Made by a program: the position numbers and the translations under genes. A stretch of 64,000 nt of DNA from CBDCWQ01 sp965223435 (GTDB taxonomy: Bacteria; Myxococcota; Kuafuiibacteriia; Kuafuiibacteriales; Kuafuiibacteriaceae): NCBI GenBank assembly GCA_965223435.1, contig CBDCWQ010000018.1, positions 496,001-560,000 of the forward strand. The letters are read 5' to 3'. Shown here piece after piece: positions 16,975 through 27,700 of the stretch. The stretch's first letter is position 1; every line of letters begins with the position of its first letter. A model generated the notes under the pieces. The model was not told where the DNA came from. It searched no databases and worked only from the letters and a program-made list of their open reading frames with translations.

Positions 16975-17544
16975 ATGGGGAGAAGGTCAGGCCCGCGAGA
17001 GGAGGACTCGGATCGCGATCTTGTAAAGTGCGCCCAGCGAGGAGGGCGGCGAGGTAAGGGGGCGTTTGAGGTGTTGGTACGGAAAAACCGCCATTGGTTG
17101 GTTCGGTATCTGTATTCCCTGCTGGGGAGGCAATCAGACGCTGAGGATGTCGCCCAAGAGTCACTGGCGCAGGCGTACATTGCGCTCCCCCGGCTTCAGA
17201 AGGCCGACCGCTTCATTCCCTGGCTTCGGCAGATTGCGACGAGGCGGGCTTTCAACCACCGGCGGCATGAAGCGACTCGGAAGAAATATGAAGCCGCTTC
17301 CGGAGATCTCCCGCGAACGCAGGCCTCTCCTTCGGGATCGGTGGAGGCGCATGAGGTGCTCTTTAAAGCGATGGGCTCTATTGCTTATGCCTATCGAGAA
17401 GTCTTGGTGCTTTACTACGTGGAGGACCTTTCCTTGAAGGAAATCGCACATGCTCTCGATCTTGGGATCTCGGCGGCGAAGATGCGGCTGTCCCGTGCTC
17501 GAAACGAGTTTCGAGCGGTGTACAAGGTCAATACCCATGGGTGA
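16975..17544 (+). CDS. ECF-like RNA polymerase sigma factor
   Basis: About 189 residues from the ATG at 16975; the frame is open further 5' (16732) but that part is Cys/Arg/Gly-rich and not protein-like. Sigma region 2 is clear (FEVLVRKNRHWLVRYLYSLL, SDAEDVAQESLAQAYIALPR, FIPWLRQIATRRAFNHRR). Region 4 is also clear (YREVLVLYYVEDLSLKEIAH, DLGISAAKMRLSRARNEFR). There is no extra C-terminal domain. It overlaps a 93-codon gene by 8 bases and heads a tight operon with an MscS/CmpX-like membrane protein and, further on, an OmpA-family lipoprotein. This recalls the cmpX-sigX-oprF locus of Pseudomonas, where the sigma factor responds to envelope state. Control by membrane tension is inference. Confidence 0.85.
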   Translation: MGRRSGPREEDSDRDLVKCAQRGGRRGKGAFEVLVRKNRHWLVRYLYSLLGRQSDAEDVAQESLAQAYIALPRLQKADRFIPWLRQIATRRAFNHRRHEATRKKYEAASGDLPRTQASPSGSVEAHEVLFKAMGSIAYAYREVLVLYYVEDLSLKEIAHALDLGISAAKMRLSRARNEFRAVYKVNTHG

Positions 17545-17818
17545 CCAACGAGATGAGCCCGCGGTGGAAGATGATCTCCATTCCGTCTTTGCGTCTCTCA
17601 AGGAGCACGTGGTCGAGGTTGCACGCGATTTTTCGGAGCGGGTCTTTCGCCGAATCGACGAGTTTGCCGAGAATGATCGTTATTCTAGACCATCGATTCT
17701 GACGATTTTTGCCAAAACACTCTGCCAGATGACCAATATTGTGGCTCCGCCGGGCCATGAAACCCCATCAGACACCGCCAAGTTGCCCCCGTGGATTGAA
17801 CAGGAGAATGAAGAATGA
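17537..17818 (+). CDS. Small acidic protein coupled to the sigma factor
   Basis: A 93-residue soluble protein (start ATG 17537, inside the end of the sigma gene). It has a helical middle (VFASLKEHVVEVARDFSERV) and a conserved-looking polar tail (PPWIEQENEE). There is no membrane segment, zinc-binding Cys/His set or known anti-sigma motif. Overlap with both neighbours (8 bases upstream, 4 bases downstream as ATGA) indicates co-translation. A role as an anti-sigma or adaptor between sigma factor and membrane protein is plausible by position only. Confidence 0.65.
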   Translation: MGDQRDEPAVEDDLHSVFASLKEHVVEVARDFSERVFRRIDEFAENDRYSRPSILTIFAKTLCQMTNIVAPPGHETPSDTAKLPPWIEQENEE

Positions 17819-18654
17819 ACTTCCAAGAAGCGCTTCGACCGATGGAGCACCTGGTCCAGCAGGCGATTGAAGTCGCCCCCAAGTTGGCGATGATTGTGCT
17901 TATTCTTTTGCTGGGGCTGCTGGCGTCGTCGGTGGCCGGTCGGCTTACCCGATGGCTGGTGAAAAGAAGTGGTCTCGAAACCGTCACCGAGAGGTTCGGA
18001 ATTGCCAAGGTTCTTTACGCTGTAGGGATCCATCGTGGATTTGCCCGCCTTATGGGGACGATCGTATGGGCATCTGGGCTCCTTTTGACGGTGTCGGGCG
18101 TGCTGGAGCTGGCTGGCCTGCCGGGGATCGCCCAGGTCAGCGCATCCATTGTGGGGGTGCTGCCGCGCCTTATTCTCGCGGCCACCATTGCGGGGGTAGG
18201 CTTTGTGGTCGCCGATGTCTTGCGAAGCGTGGTCAAACGCGCTTCGAAGCGCGGGGGTGATATCGAATCGCCGGAATTCGCCGGACAGCTCGCCTACTAT
18301 GCGGTCCTGATTCTTTCGGTGACCATGGCGCTCGAGCAGGCCGGTGTGGAGACGGGGCTCATCAACGCCATCGTCAAGATTGCGGTGCTCGCGGGGACCA
18401 TGAGTTTCGGACTGGCGTTTGCCCTGGGGAGTCGCAACGTTTTCCGAAACTACACCGCTCGGTTTTATCTTGAGCGGCTCATTCGGCCCGGAGACACCGT
18501 TGGAATGGGAACAACGCGCGGGGTTGTGGTTCGCTACGGGCCGATTTCCATGGTCATCAAGGCTGAGCAGGGAGAGCGCGTAATCCCCTGTGCGCAGGCC
18601 ATCGATCAGGAGATTCATCTCGAACGCGGTCAAGATGCCCCGCCAAGGGTCTAA
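17815..18654 (+). CDS. MscS/CmpX-like small-conductance channel-type membrane protein
   Basis: 279 residues with about five hydrophobic helices (KLAMIVLILLLGLLASSVAG; IVWASGLLLTVSGVLELAG; VLPRLILAATIAGVGFVVAD; YYAVLILSVTMALEQAGV; IAVLAGTMSFGLAFALGSRN). The last is an MscS-type pore-lining helix, followed by a short beta domain (IRPGDTVGMGTTRGVVVRYG; KAEQGERVIPCAQAI). It belongs to the conserved-TM-helix / CmpX side of the MscS superfamily rather than full MscS, since the C-terminal domain is short. It likely sits in the inner membrane and may gate or report membrane state. The operon with a sigma factor supports a sensing role (inference). Confidence 0.82.
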   Translation: MNFQEALRPMEHLVQQAIEVAPKLAMIVLILLLGLLASSVAGRLTRWLVKRSGLETVTERFGIAKVLYAVGIHRGFARLMGTIVWASGLLLTVSGVLELAGLPGIAQVSASIVGVLPRLILAATIAGVGFVVADVLRSVVKRASKRGGDIESPEFAGQLAYYAVLILSVTMALEQAGVETGLINAIVKIAVLAGTMSFGLAFALGSRNVFRNYTARFYLERLIRPGDTVGMGTTRGVVVRYGPISMVIKAEQGERVIPCAQAIDQEIHLERGQDAPPRV

Positions 18655-18762
18655 CCCTCCCCCCGCGGCCTTTTCACCCATCAATGCGATTCGTGATGTG
18701 ACCCATTCGTCTTGGGGCGTGTCTTGTTTTGGAGAGGCTGTCGAAAGGAGACACACACACCT

Positions 18763-19197
18763 ATGGGTAAACGAAATATGCTCTTTTGTGCCGCGCTCGC
18801 CGTTGGCACCTATGCGCCTGGTCCGGCAACGGCGGAAGAACAGAGCGTGGAGGAATATCAGCGACGCTTTCAGGAGTGGTCGAACACGGTGGTTGAGTTG
18901 AAAAAGCAAGACCACCACGAGGTGGTTCAAAAGGAGACCGAAGCGCTCCGGACATTGATTGGTCAAGGCCAAGCGTTTGTGGCGAGCGAGCGACTCGACC
19001 AGATTCCGCCGATTCAGGAGCAGGTGCAGGTCATGACGAAGCTCGCAAAAACCCGAATCAAGCGGGCCAAGTTGGAAGCCGAAGCCGCCCAAGCAGAAGA
19101 ATCGGCTGAAAGTGCGAAAACGAGCGCCCAAACCGCCAAGGCCGAGGCCGATGCCGTCGAAGCCCGATACAGAGAACTGGAAGCCATGGGCCTTTAG
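18763..19197 (+). CDS. Exported coiled-coil protein, DUF4398-like
   Basis: A 144-residue protein; the start at 18763 is supported by AAAGGAG 12 bases upstream and yields a signal peptide (MLFCAALAVGTYAPGPATAE). The mature part is almost wholly helical with Ala/Glu/Lys heptads (RAKLEAEAAQAEESAESAKT). It resembles the helical domain often paired with OmpA-type lipoproteins (DUF4398-like) and sits 29 bases before such a gene. Probable role: a periplasmic spacer or envelope structural protein. Confidence 0.65.
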   Translation: MGKRNMLFCAALAVGTYAPGPATAEEQSVEEYQRRFQEWSNTVVELKKQDHHEVVQKETEALRTLIGQGQAFVASERLDQIPPIQEQVQVMTKLAKTRIKRAKLEAEAAQAEESAESAKTSAQTAKAEADAVEARYRELEAMGL

Positions 19198-19226
19198 ACT
19201 CATGGCGCAGAGATAGGAGTTATCGA

Positions 19227-20135
19227 ATGAGAACAAGTCATTTTCCGGAAAAACCTTTTCTCTTGGTATTCGGATTGCTCTCGGCGTGTGCTTCGCTGAC
19301 GAGCTCCCCGGAGCTTACTCGTGTCGACAATATTCTTGGGAATCCATCCAAGCTTAAGGAGGTGTCCTCCATTGCGCCCGAGACCACCAAGGAGGCGCAA
19401 GAGTTCCGAAGCTTGGCCCACAAAGCGCTTGCGGATGGAGAAGCTGAAAAGAGTCGACATTACGCCGACCTTGCCCAGCTTTCCTTTGACACGGCTGAGG
19501 AGGAAGTTCGCATCCACCGGGCAAAACTACGCATCCGCAAAGCCGCAGAAGAAGAGGCCATTGCTCTTGATTCGCTTAAAGAGAGCGATGCGCGCCGAAA
19601 CGAATTCGAGCGTCCTGTTGCGCGCATGGAGAAACTTGTGGTTCTCGAGGAAAAGGACAAGGTCTCGAGCGCGCAACTCAAGGGTCTTCGAGCAGACGGC
19701 GATCGGCTTTCTCGCCTTGAGCGGCAGCGTGGCCTGTTTGACGACGCATTGAGGGTGGCTCCAAATGGTGTCAAGCAAGACGCGAGGGGCATCGTCGTGA
19801 CTTTGAGGGAGATGTTCGCCAGCGGGAAGAACGACATTTTATCGGAGCGGAAGAAGCTCTTGCAGAAGATTGCCAAACTGTCTCAAACCTATCCCGAGTT
19901 TTCTGTGGTCGTTGAGGGCCATACCGATTCGCACGGATCAAGCAACGCAAATCTGGCGCTCTCCACCAGCCGGGCACAGGCGGTCGTGGATTACTTTGCC
20001 AGGGAGGCGAAAATCGAATTCAGCCGTTTGAAGTCGGTCGGATTCGGGGAGGCGCGTCCCATCGCGGACAACTCGCAGGCCAAGGGCCGGGCGACCAATC
20101 GCCGCGTTGAAGTTGTGTTCCTGTCGCGCAACTGA
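19227..20135 (+). CDS. OmpA-family lipoprotein with helical N-terminal domain
   Basis: 302 residues; RBS-like GATAGGAG upstream of ATG 19227. The signal peptide ends in LLSAC (lipobox), giving an outer-membrane lipoprotein. A helical DUF4398-like stretch (~40-185) precedes a complete OmpA C-terminal peptidoglycan-binding domain (~190-302). That domain has VVVEGHTDSHGSSNANLALS, RAQAVVDYF, VGFGEARPIADNSQ and KGRATNRRVEV, including the Asp and Arg residues that bind diaminopimelate. It tethers the outer membrane to the cell wall. As the last gene of the sigma/CmpX-like operon it is a likely regulatory target or structural partner. Confidence 0.9.
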   Translation: MRTSHFPEKPFLLVFGLLSACASLTSSPELTRVDNILGNPSKLKEVSSIAPETTKEAQEFRSLAHKALADGEAEKSRHYADLAQLSFDTAEEEVRIHRAKLRIRKAAEEEAIALDSLKESDARRNEFERPVARMEKLVVLEEKDKVSSAQLKGLRADGDRLSRLERQRGLFDDALRVAPNGVKQDARGIVVTLREMFASGKNDILSERKKLLQKIAKLSQTYPEFSVVVEGHTDSHGSSNANLALSTSRAQAVVDYFAREAKIEFSRLKSVGFGEARPIADNSQAKGRATNRRVEVVFLSRN

Positions 20136-20371
20136 TCGGACGAGGCCAGAAGGCGGCTTTCAGAAGGTATGGCCGTGCCCAGCCCGCTCCGAGGTCCAAA
20201 AGCCTTTAAGGCTGGTCTTCCCCAGTGTTGATGGTCGTTTCAGGAAATAGGCCATTGGTCGTTCCGGGGTATCCTGCAGTGTCGGCTTGAACTGATTGAC
20301 TGCCGGGCTTGGGTGGGGCACAGGAGGAGGGCGAGTTGGCCTGGAAGGGCCGCCCGTGATGGGGTTGTGTG
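20136..20371. other. Intergenic region before the cytochrome oxidase subunit IV gene
   Basis: 236 bases with no gene seen; probable promoter region for the downstream gene. Confidence 0.3.
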
Positions 20372-20668
20372 ATGTCATCGGTTCATGTTTCGTCGGTTCG
20401 GCAGTCGCTTTTTGTTTTTTTGCTGCTCATGGTGTTTACCGGCATCACCATTCAGGTGGCCTACATGGACTTCGGTGTGCTTAATACTCCGCTTGCCCTG
20501 AGCATAGCCTTTGCCAAAGCGTTGTTGGTGGCCGTTTACTTCATGCACCTTCGCTACAGCCCGAAGCTCATGGCGCTCATGGCGGGTGCGGCGCTTTTGT
20601 GGCTGGTGTTCATGCTTGCCCTGACCTTGGCGGACTACGCGACGCGAACCAGTACCCCTGGCTGGTAA
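20372..20668 (+). CDS. Cytochrome c oxidase subunit IV family protein
   Basis: A 98-residue membrane protein (ATG 20372, or GTG 20369) with three hydrophobic helices, matching prokaryotic oxidase subunit IV. Key block: ALSIAFAKALLVAVYFMHLR, i.e. the family signature K-x-x-L-V-x-x-Y-F-M-H-L, followed by KLMALMAGAALLWLVFMLAL. In aa3-type oxidases it is a small structural subunit. No other oxidase genes are near, so it is an orphan or a displaced copy. Confidence 0.85.
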   Translation: MSSVHVSSVRQSLFVFLLLMVFTGITIQVAYMDFGVLNTPLALSIAFAKALLVAVYFMHLRYSPKLMALMAGAALLWLVFMLALTLADYATRTSTPGW

Positions 20669-20684
20669 ATCCACGCACATATCG

Positions 20685-20708
20685 GGTGAGCCTGTCTTTG
20701 GGCTTACC
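20685..20708. terminator. Hairpin between convergent genes
   Basis: GGTGAGCC and GGGCTTACC arms with a 7-base loop lie midway between convergent stop codons. No T-tract, but position suits a bidirectional terminator. Confidence 0.45.
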
Positions 20709-20714
20709 GACCGG

Positions 20715-21629
20715 CTAGAGATCTTGGTCGTGAATTTGGACGTCCGTGGGTTCACTTACCAGGGAAGCCGTTCGATACTCTGGTTCGAAGAAGGTAATAT
20801 TGGGTCCTTTAGAAGGTGGCTGTTTTCCGTATTCAGCTTTGGCTGAAGCCGTGAGTGTGAGCCCCTTGTCTCGAACGTCTTTGAGGAACGACTCCCATGA
20901 CTGACCAGAAAGCGTCTTCTCGATTTTCATCGTGGTTTGGTATCGACCCAGGGCATCCTTGTTCTTCTCGACTTCTTTGCCCTTGACGAAAAAGACGAAC
21001 GTTTCTCGAGGATGGCTGGCAGCGGCGGTCGCCTTTTCCGCATAAAGAACAACGCTGATGTTCCACAGTCGATCCGAAACGCCTTTCAGTGGAGACCTCG
21101 GAGGGGGATCGACCTCGAAAGTCAGCGAATCGTTTTCAATCGAGGCTGTCAGACCAAACTGGGGTTTGGGGTCGAGCGTAAACGGTTCTGATAGAGGGCC
21201 CAATAAATCGAAATCAATCGTGTCGTACCTGCGCAGCCGCATGACGATGTCGAGAGGGGTAGTGCCTACTTGTTCGTAGTCCAGCGACACGGCAAAGAGT
21301 TTTTTGCCCGGGATCACCGTACGGACCGGGTTTCCGTAAATGTGTGGGGTTCCTTTTTGTTGGAAATTTTCCTGTTCAATCTTGAACAGGAAGCTCTTTC
21401 GATAGCCGCCGTCGAATGGACCCCACTGTTCGAGAGAGGACGACGCCCGGTGTCCCACATGGTAATAACCTCGGTCCGAGGCTGGTTGTGTCCCTGATTC
21501 GGCCCAAGAATCAGTGTCGGCCGTAAAAATGATATCGCCATGTTCTTCGAGAACATGTTCAAGCTGCTTTTTGTCCCGTGGGTCGAAATCAAAAACCGTC
21601 GGATCATGGCTGAACAACAGGAGAACCAA
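20715..21629 (-). CDS. Hypothetical protein in frame with the giant gene upstream
   Basis: The annotated frame (TTG at 21629) encodes about 304 residues. Protein-like sequence continues upstream in the same frame without a break (DPTFIPGTYELGRFHFAKRK) up to a single TGA at 21735-21737 that ends the giant protein. No ATG or good GTG exists in between. A CTG at 21725 follows AAGGAG (21738-21743) by 12 bases and may be the start. The body is beta-rich with no known domain (LFKIEQENFQQKGTPHIYGN; FEVDPPPRSPLKG). Either this is a coupled downstream gene with a rare start, or the giant gene was split by a nonsense change. Confidence 0.55.
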   Translation of the reverse strand: MVLLLFSHDPTVFDFDPRDKKQLEHVLEEHGDIIFTADTDSWAESGTQPASDRGYYHVGHRASSSLEQWGPFDGGYRKSFLFKIEQENFQQKGTPHIYGNPVRTVIPGKKLFAVSLDYEQVGTTPLDIVMRLRRYDTIDFDLLGPLSEPFTLDPKPQFGLTASIENDSLTFEVDPPPRSPLKGVSDRLWNISVVLYAEKATAAASHPRETFVFFVKGKEVEKNKDALGRYQTTMKIEKTLSGQSWESFLKDVRDKGLTLTASAKAEYGKQPPSKGPNITFFEPEYRTASLVSEPTDVQIHDQDL

Positions 21630-21734
21630 AGATTTTGAGTCTGGGCTCTTTCGCTTTGCAAAATGAAAGCGGCCGAGTTCGTAAGTGCCGGGAATAAACG
21701 TAGGGTCTTTTTGGCGCGGGATCAGCTGGGTGTC

Positions 21735-24700
21735 TCACTCCTTGGGGTTATTGTCGGTGTTTTCGGTCTTGAAGAACCATACAGTCGTTTCTTTCCACCG
21801 CCACAATCCTGTTTGCTCAATCCCGAAATGGCCGGCCATCTCTTCGCCCGGGAGGACATAGACGACATGATCGTTGTGAATGAAGATCACGTCAATGTAC
21901 TGGGACCAATCCGTCGTTCTCAGCTTGTCCAGGTTGAGCGAAACGGCTTGGATGTGGCTCCCATCGGCTTTCTCCACCAGTTTCGTGGCCTTCGCGGCAT
22001 CGATTCGGAGACCAAAGTCGGGTCTCAACGGCGGAATTTCGCTGAAATCGAGTTGACTTAGCGCTTCGGAAGCCGTGGCCGCACCATTGTCCATAAGTAT
22101 TCGGGCCTTTCGGGCCACCGCAAGGGCCTTCGCGGGGTTGATGATGCCGGTGACGTGGGCGACGGCAGGGGAGGGCCGGCGGGTTCCCACGACGATTTGT
22201 TTGAGCTCGATCGGCGTGAGGTCATGCCCGTGCTCGGTAAATTCGAGAATGATGAGGCCTTTGAGGGCCAGGGCTACCGGGCTTGCGTCGGACGTGTAGC
22301 CGACGATATCAGCTCCCTCCTCGGAGGAATCAATGCTCGCCAATCCGGCGCCCGGGGCGGCGATATCTGTTTTCGGCCCGAAGTCTGACTTGATCGAAAG
22401 CGGGGCCTTGAGACTCGCGGAGAAGGAGGAAAGGGCTGCCACCGTTGTGAGGTTGTCGGCTGTGAGGCCGGCTGGGATCGAATCGTCGGGCACCGAGGTC
22501 CCGTGGTTGCCCGCAGCCGCGACGACTGAGATGCCCACTTCGTTCGCCGAATGGATCCGGTTTTTTGCCTTTTCCCTCATGAACCACAGCCAACCCTCGG
22601 GCGTACCACCGGTGTTCAAGAGGGCGTCTTTCAGATCATCGCTGAAATCAGATGGGTCGATTTCGCTCGAATAACCGAAACTCTGGTTGACGAGGTATAC
22701 AGGCTTGCCGGTGCGGTCATGGTTGTATTTTCTCCGTTCTTCGATATATGCGTCCATCCGGTCGACGCTGGGCTCCCACAGAATGTGTAGTTTGGACGCG
22801 TCGATTCCTGCCAGCTGACCCCAGTACCGCGCGTAGCTTCGGAATTGCGAGCCCACGAGAAGACCGTGTGCACCGCTGTCATCCAAGCCGATGTAGATGC
22901 CAGGTTTTACGGGTGACGCCACGCGCTCGGCGTGCGTGCTCATGGCTGCGTTAGAAAATGAGTCCGCCTCTGGCCTCGTGAGCCAAGCGACTTCGTCTTC
23001 TGTGGTTTCTTGGCGCGCATCGGGGTTGATCGCGGTTCCTGCGGTACTCGATTCGTCGTCGGTCCCCTCGGGGCTCTTGCTGGTCCCACTGACGATGGGA
23101 ACGTCGCCAGAAGCGGAACGCACCCGTGGAAGCGGATTCGCACCGGCCGTGAATATCCATTGGTGGAGATACTCTTCCAAAAGCCCCCTTTGATTGGGTT
23201 CCGGAGCGCGCAAGATCCAGGCGCGAATCAGTTCTGGTAGTCGCAATAAGGCTGCGAGCTCCACGGGACTTAAGTCGGCGGAGACTTCGGAGGCTTCTTC
23301 TGAATGTCGATCCAGAACCTTCATACGGTCTTGACTCACTTCAACCACATAGCCCCCGACGCCGGAGACTCGGGGACCGTAGTAGATTTGTACGCCCTCG
23401 TTGTTCTCGTGGACGATGATGTCGGCGGGCATGCCTGCAAATAGGGCAAGGTCCAATAGTGGCTTTTTGTGGGTCGAATCGTGTCCCCAAGTTTCGGGCG
23501 CCGACCAGTCGACGGGGCTCAAAGCGAGTTCAGCGAGAAGGGCCTTCTCGGCCAGGGACATCTTCTGAACCGCTTGGGGATCGGCAAACGCGTCGGCATC
23601 AAGGGGTCTAAAGTCGGCGGGTATTTGTAGTGGGAAAGACGAATTCCACAGGTAAATGTTGTGGACGGAGACCGGATAGTTGTTGTTGACGAAGTCGAGC
23701 AGTGCATTCGACGCCTCCGTGCCGAGGATGGCTCCCCCGAGCCCGGTGAGGATGACCTCGCTGAGCATGATTTGTCCCGCGCTCTTGCCTCCTTGCGTGA
23801 CGAGGTTCTGGCTTGCACTTCGTACAATGCTCGCCTTGACCAGTTCTTTTGCGGGTTCTTTGGCCAACTGAGGACCGGCGACCTGCAAGAACCACTTCAG
23901 AACCGAGAGCTGGACCCCAGGCGTTGCTCCATGCTGGGCGGAGAGACTTTGACCTCCGAGCAAAAATGCGCCCCCAAATGGAGGAACAACCACAGTTGGT
24001 GTATGCTCTAGATCCGCTTCGGTCGAGGGCGCCTTGGGGTGGCGGTTGAATTGATCGTAGGTATCGATAAACCAGATGATCGCCGTGCTGGAATTCAAGA
24101 GTGTCGAAAGATCAATGATCCGTTGACTCGAATACGGAAATTCGTGGTCGATAACAAAGTCTTGGACGCCAGCCCACAAAGCGAGCGCTTCTTGGCCAAA
24201 AAAGTCTGACCGCGGATGTTCTGGATGATGCTCGGCGAAAGCGAGTAGACCCATGATGAGACCCGCGGTGGCCTCCAGGTGGAAGGACTTTTCTTGCCGG
24301 TCGGTTGCCTCAATGTATTGATCCTCAAAGCCATCAAAGAAGTAGTGAGAACCGTAGTAAGTCTTCCCTTCGAAGGCGATATCCTTGTTGAAACTAAGGG
24401 CGGTAAATTCAAGACATCGGGCCAGAGCATCGATGTCTTCTTGGCTGGTGAGATCTTGATAGTCGACGGAAAGGGATAGCCAGCTGCAATTGTCGATGGC
24501 GGTATGTTTGTGGTTGGGGATGAAATCAAAGGAGGCTGGGTTTTCTTCAGGACGTGGGCGCAAGCCGCCTCCGGTGACGACGCGGCCCCATTCCCCACGT
24601 GAAAGGGCATCATCGATTTGGTTTTGCTTGTCTCGGTTGGACGCATTTGCGATGCGTGCGGCTTCGAGTTCAGCCCTCCATTGAATGTCATTGCGGTCCC

Positions 24701-27700
24701 AGAGGATGTGGAAGATGCCGTTCCTGACTTCATCGCGCCACTTAGTTAGATGCTCGACATCGTCAAGACCAAGGTCCGATGCGTAGTTCAACGCGTGATT
24801 CAAGACACTGAGCACATCGAGGTTATGTTCGGTGACAACGTTTTCCGCTTTGACCGTTTTCTTGAGCAAACGAATTTCAGCTTCGGTCAACATCTTGTTC
24901 GGAAGCACTCGTTTTTCGCCGGTGATCGGATCTTGGTCTGAACGTGTGATGGTCACCAGATTTTCCGGATTGAATTCATCGTAGCCGATGGCGTCGAGAA
25001 CATCGTAGTAGTCCCAAACTTCGCCTTCCCTCGCCATGGGTGCCCCGCTTAGCTTCCGGAGTTTCCACGGGTTTCGGGCGTGCTTCAGGCCTTGCGTCGT
25101 CCATCCGGCGGTCATTAGATTGAACCGGCGTCCGTCTTCGGTGATCACGTCCCGTCGATGGGCCTCGAGTCCGGCCAACGCTTCGCGGTAGCACGTGCGT
25201 TGGGCTTTCTGCTCGTCGGAGCTCAGCGATTCAAAGGCCTCCGACACCAAAAAGAGCCCGATTCCGTGCACCACCCACGCGGTGGCCCCCGTCACCAGGC
25301 GGGCATCTTTCCAGTGGTCCCCTCGAGTGTTCCAGGAGAATGGCCACCCGCGAATGACGGGGATTTGGCGTTCGGAATCGAAGGAACGCACTGCTTGAGC
25401 GCACAGGGTTCGCGCTAAGGCTTGGGCCCGGGTATTCGCTTCCAGCGTACCCGTTCGTGCGTATTGGGCGAGCGCGATGCCCTGCGTGTACGCCCAGACC
25501 CGTTCATGTTTGGCCAAAAATGATGCGTCTTCAGACTTGCCTTGGTCGTTCACCGAGCCGGGCGTTTGAATTTCGGTGTTTCTTCCGCCCTCGGCGGGCT
25601 CGTACTCCACCTGGTAGCCGGTCGGCTTGCCCCCTAAAGAAGGGGGGCTGTTGCGCCAAAGTTGGTCTCTTAACCACTTCGCCTTTTCGTAGTTTCCATC
25701 GGCGCTGGCAGCGAATTGGGGTCTAGCAGATCCGGAGGCCCCCTCAAGGAGCATCAACCCATCGTTCAGAGACGTCGGTAAGAGCTGGACGGTTCCTGCG
25801 GCCCCTGTGATCTGGAGGTTCGTGGGGTCGGCCCAAAGGCTTACGTGGCCCCCGGAAAGAGGCGCTGAGAACTCCGGCTCACTTTGGTCAACATCGTTTT
25901 GCGACTGTTGATCACCACGCCTGCGGTTGCCATGAAGCCCTTCAAGGCCCGTACTCGAGGGGAGAGCCGGCCCCGCAGAAGGCAAAGACGAAGAGTCGAC
26001 GGTTTTGACCCACAGCGTGTCATCGGCGCTTACGCGCATGCCGTACGCGTTGACTGCAGTGACCTCGATCTGTGTGCGCTGCCCCTGGGTCAGACGCCCT
26101 GGCAACTGTACGCTGTACCTCACGGCTTCAGAGGCGCGAGAAGCCCGCGACGTAACAAGCCGGTCATAACCTTCAGTTCGCTCAATCCAGGCGGCAAAAA
26201 AGAGGCTCGCCTGAGCGGCTAGGGAGACACCGCCTTCGAGGCCATCCGATTTTTCTCCGTGGCTTCTCCAATGAATGGGCTTGGCCTCATCGGCGTTGAT
26301 CGACACGGGCTCCCCCCAAGGGCTTTGACGGTCGCTGCGCGTACGCGAGACGATGGTGCCTTCTTGGTTCGAAGTAGGCTGGTAGTAGAGCACCTGAATA
26401 TCGTCGGCCTCTGACGCCGCGACCGCCGGCACGTACCCGGCGCCCACCGTGACTGGGGTCGACCAAGTTTGTCCGCCGTCGACGGAGGACTGGAGGCGGA
26501 TGGCGTTGTGGCCGCTCTGATTCGGATTGTCTGAGACGCCGTCCTCGTAGACCAGGACCAAACCCCAGGGCGCACGCGCGAGCTTGGGATAGGAGGGTTT
26601 GTTGTCTCCGGCCGCCGCACCCACCGAAGCGATGGAAGAAACCGTCCAGGGACTGTCGTACGCGATCTCGTTGTTGCTGTCATGCCCTGGGCTTTGTTCG
26701 GAACGCGGCCCTGGGTTGAGAACGCGCTGAGCAAGCAAGATCTGGTCGGCATCTTGCCAGGTCCCAGAATAACGGTACTGGAATGCGTTTGCGACCGTGT
26801 CCCAAAGTGCTTCGTCGCCGACTTCGTAGGCTGTCTTCCATACTTTTCCCCAGCCGTCGGCGTTTCGGATATCGCGGGCGTCACGCTTCACACTTTGGTC
26901 GTCGTCGCGAGAGGACATTTCGGTGCCGGTCCAGGTAGGATTTGCGACAGGCCGTGGGTCCCACGCACGTGTCTGGCGAACAACGATACTGACCCTATCG
27001 TTTCCAACGTGAAGCGAGGGTTGACCGACAATTCGCTCAAATCGATACGTCTGAGAATGAGCCGTGGCCGCAGTCGGCGCCGCATCATCCACCACTTGGG
27101 GTTCCTCGTCCTCCTCGCGAGGAGGAATCTGCAGTTCGTTGTCAAAAACGTTGGATGGAGTGCCTTCCAAGTTCTTGAGGTAGTATGCCTTGTTCGCTTC
27201 TACCCACACGAGGTGGTGATTCGATGAGGCGTCATAAGCGATGTCCAGCCCGCGCTTCCAGTCCTCGTTGGCTTGTACGACGGTTTCTCGCTCGAAAGAT
27301 TTCCCACCGTCGTGACTTTGTACCACCACGACCTTCGAGGTTCGGTCCTCTTCGCCGCCCGCTGTGGAGGCGCCTCCGTAAACAATCCAAGCAATGCTCA
27401 CCCGATCACCTTGAGCGGTAAGCGCCATATCTCGCACCTTCCCGTCGGGGCTCGGAAGTCGCCACCCGTGTGCCTCCGAAAAGCTCCCCGACTTTCCCGC
27501 TTGTTCGCTTCGCCAGTAGCGAATGTGATCGGTTCCATTGTTCTCTTTGCCGCGAACGACATACGCCACATGGGCCAACACGTGTTCCGATGTCTCAGAG
27601 AGGTCGGCCCGGGCCAAAAGTCCGGCGCCACCCGAAATCTCAAAAGAGGCCGGCGGTTCGAACTGTCCGGGCTGCGTAAGCGACTCTGATGGTGGCCCCA

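Noticed and set aside
17680..19236. 518-codon minus-strand frame across the sigma/MscS/coiled-coil operon
   Set aside because: It lies opposite three well-supported genes, has irregular composition and no domain; it is a shadow frame.
24095..27689. Several 100-220 codon frames within the giant gene, both strands
   Set aside because: They overlap a 2171-residue frame with signal peptide, ribosome site and domains; no independent start signals or domains.
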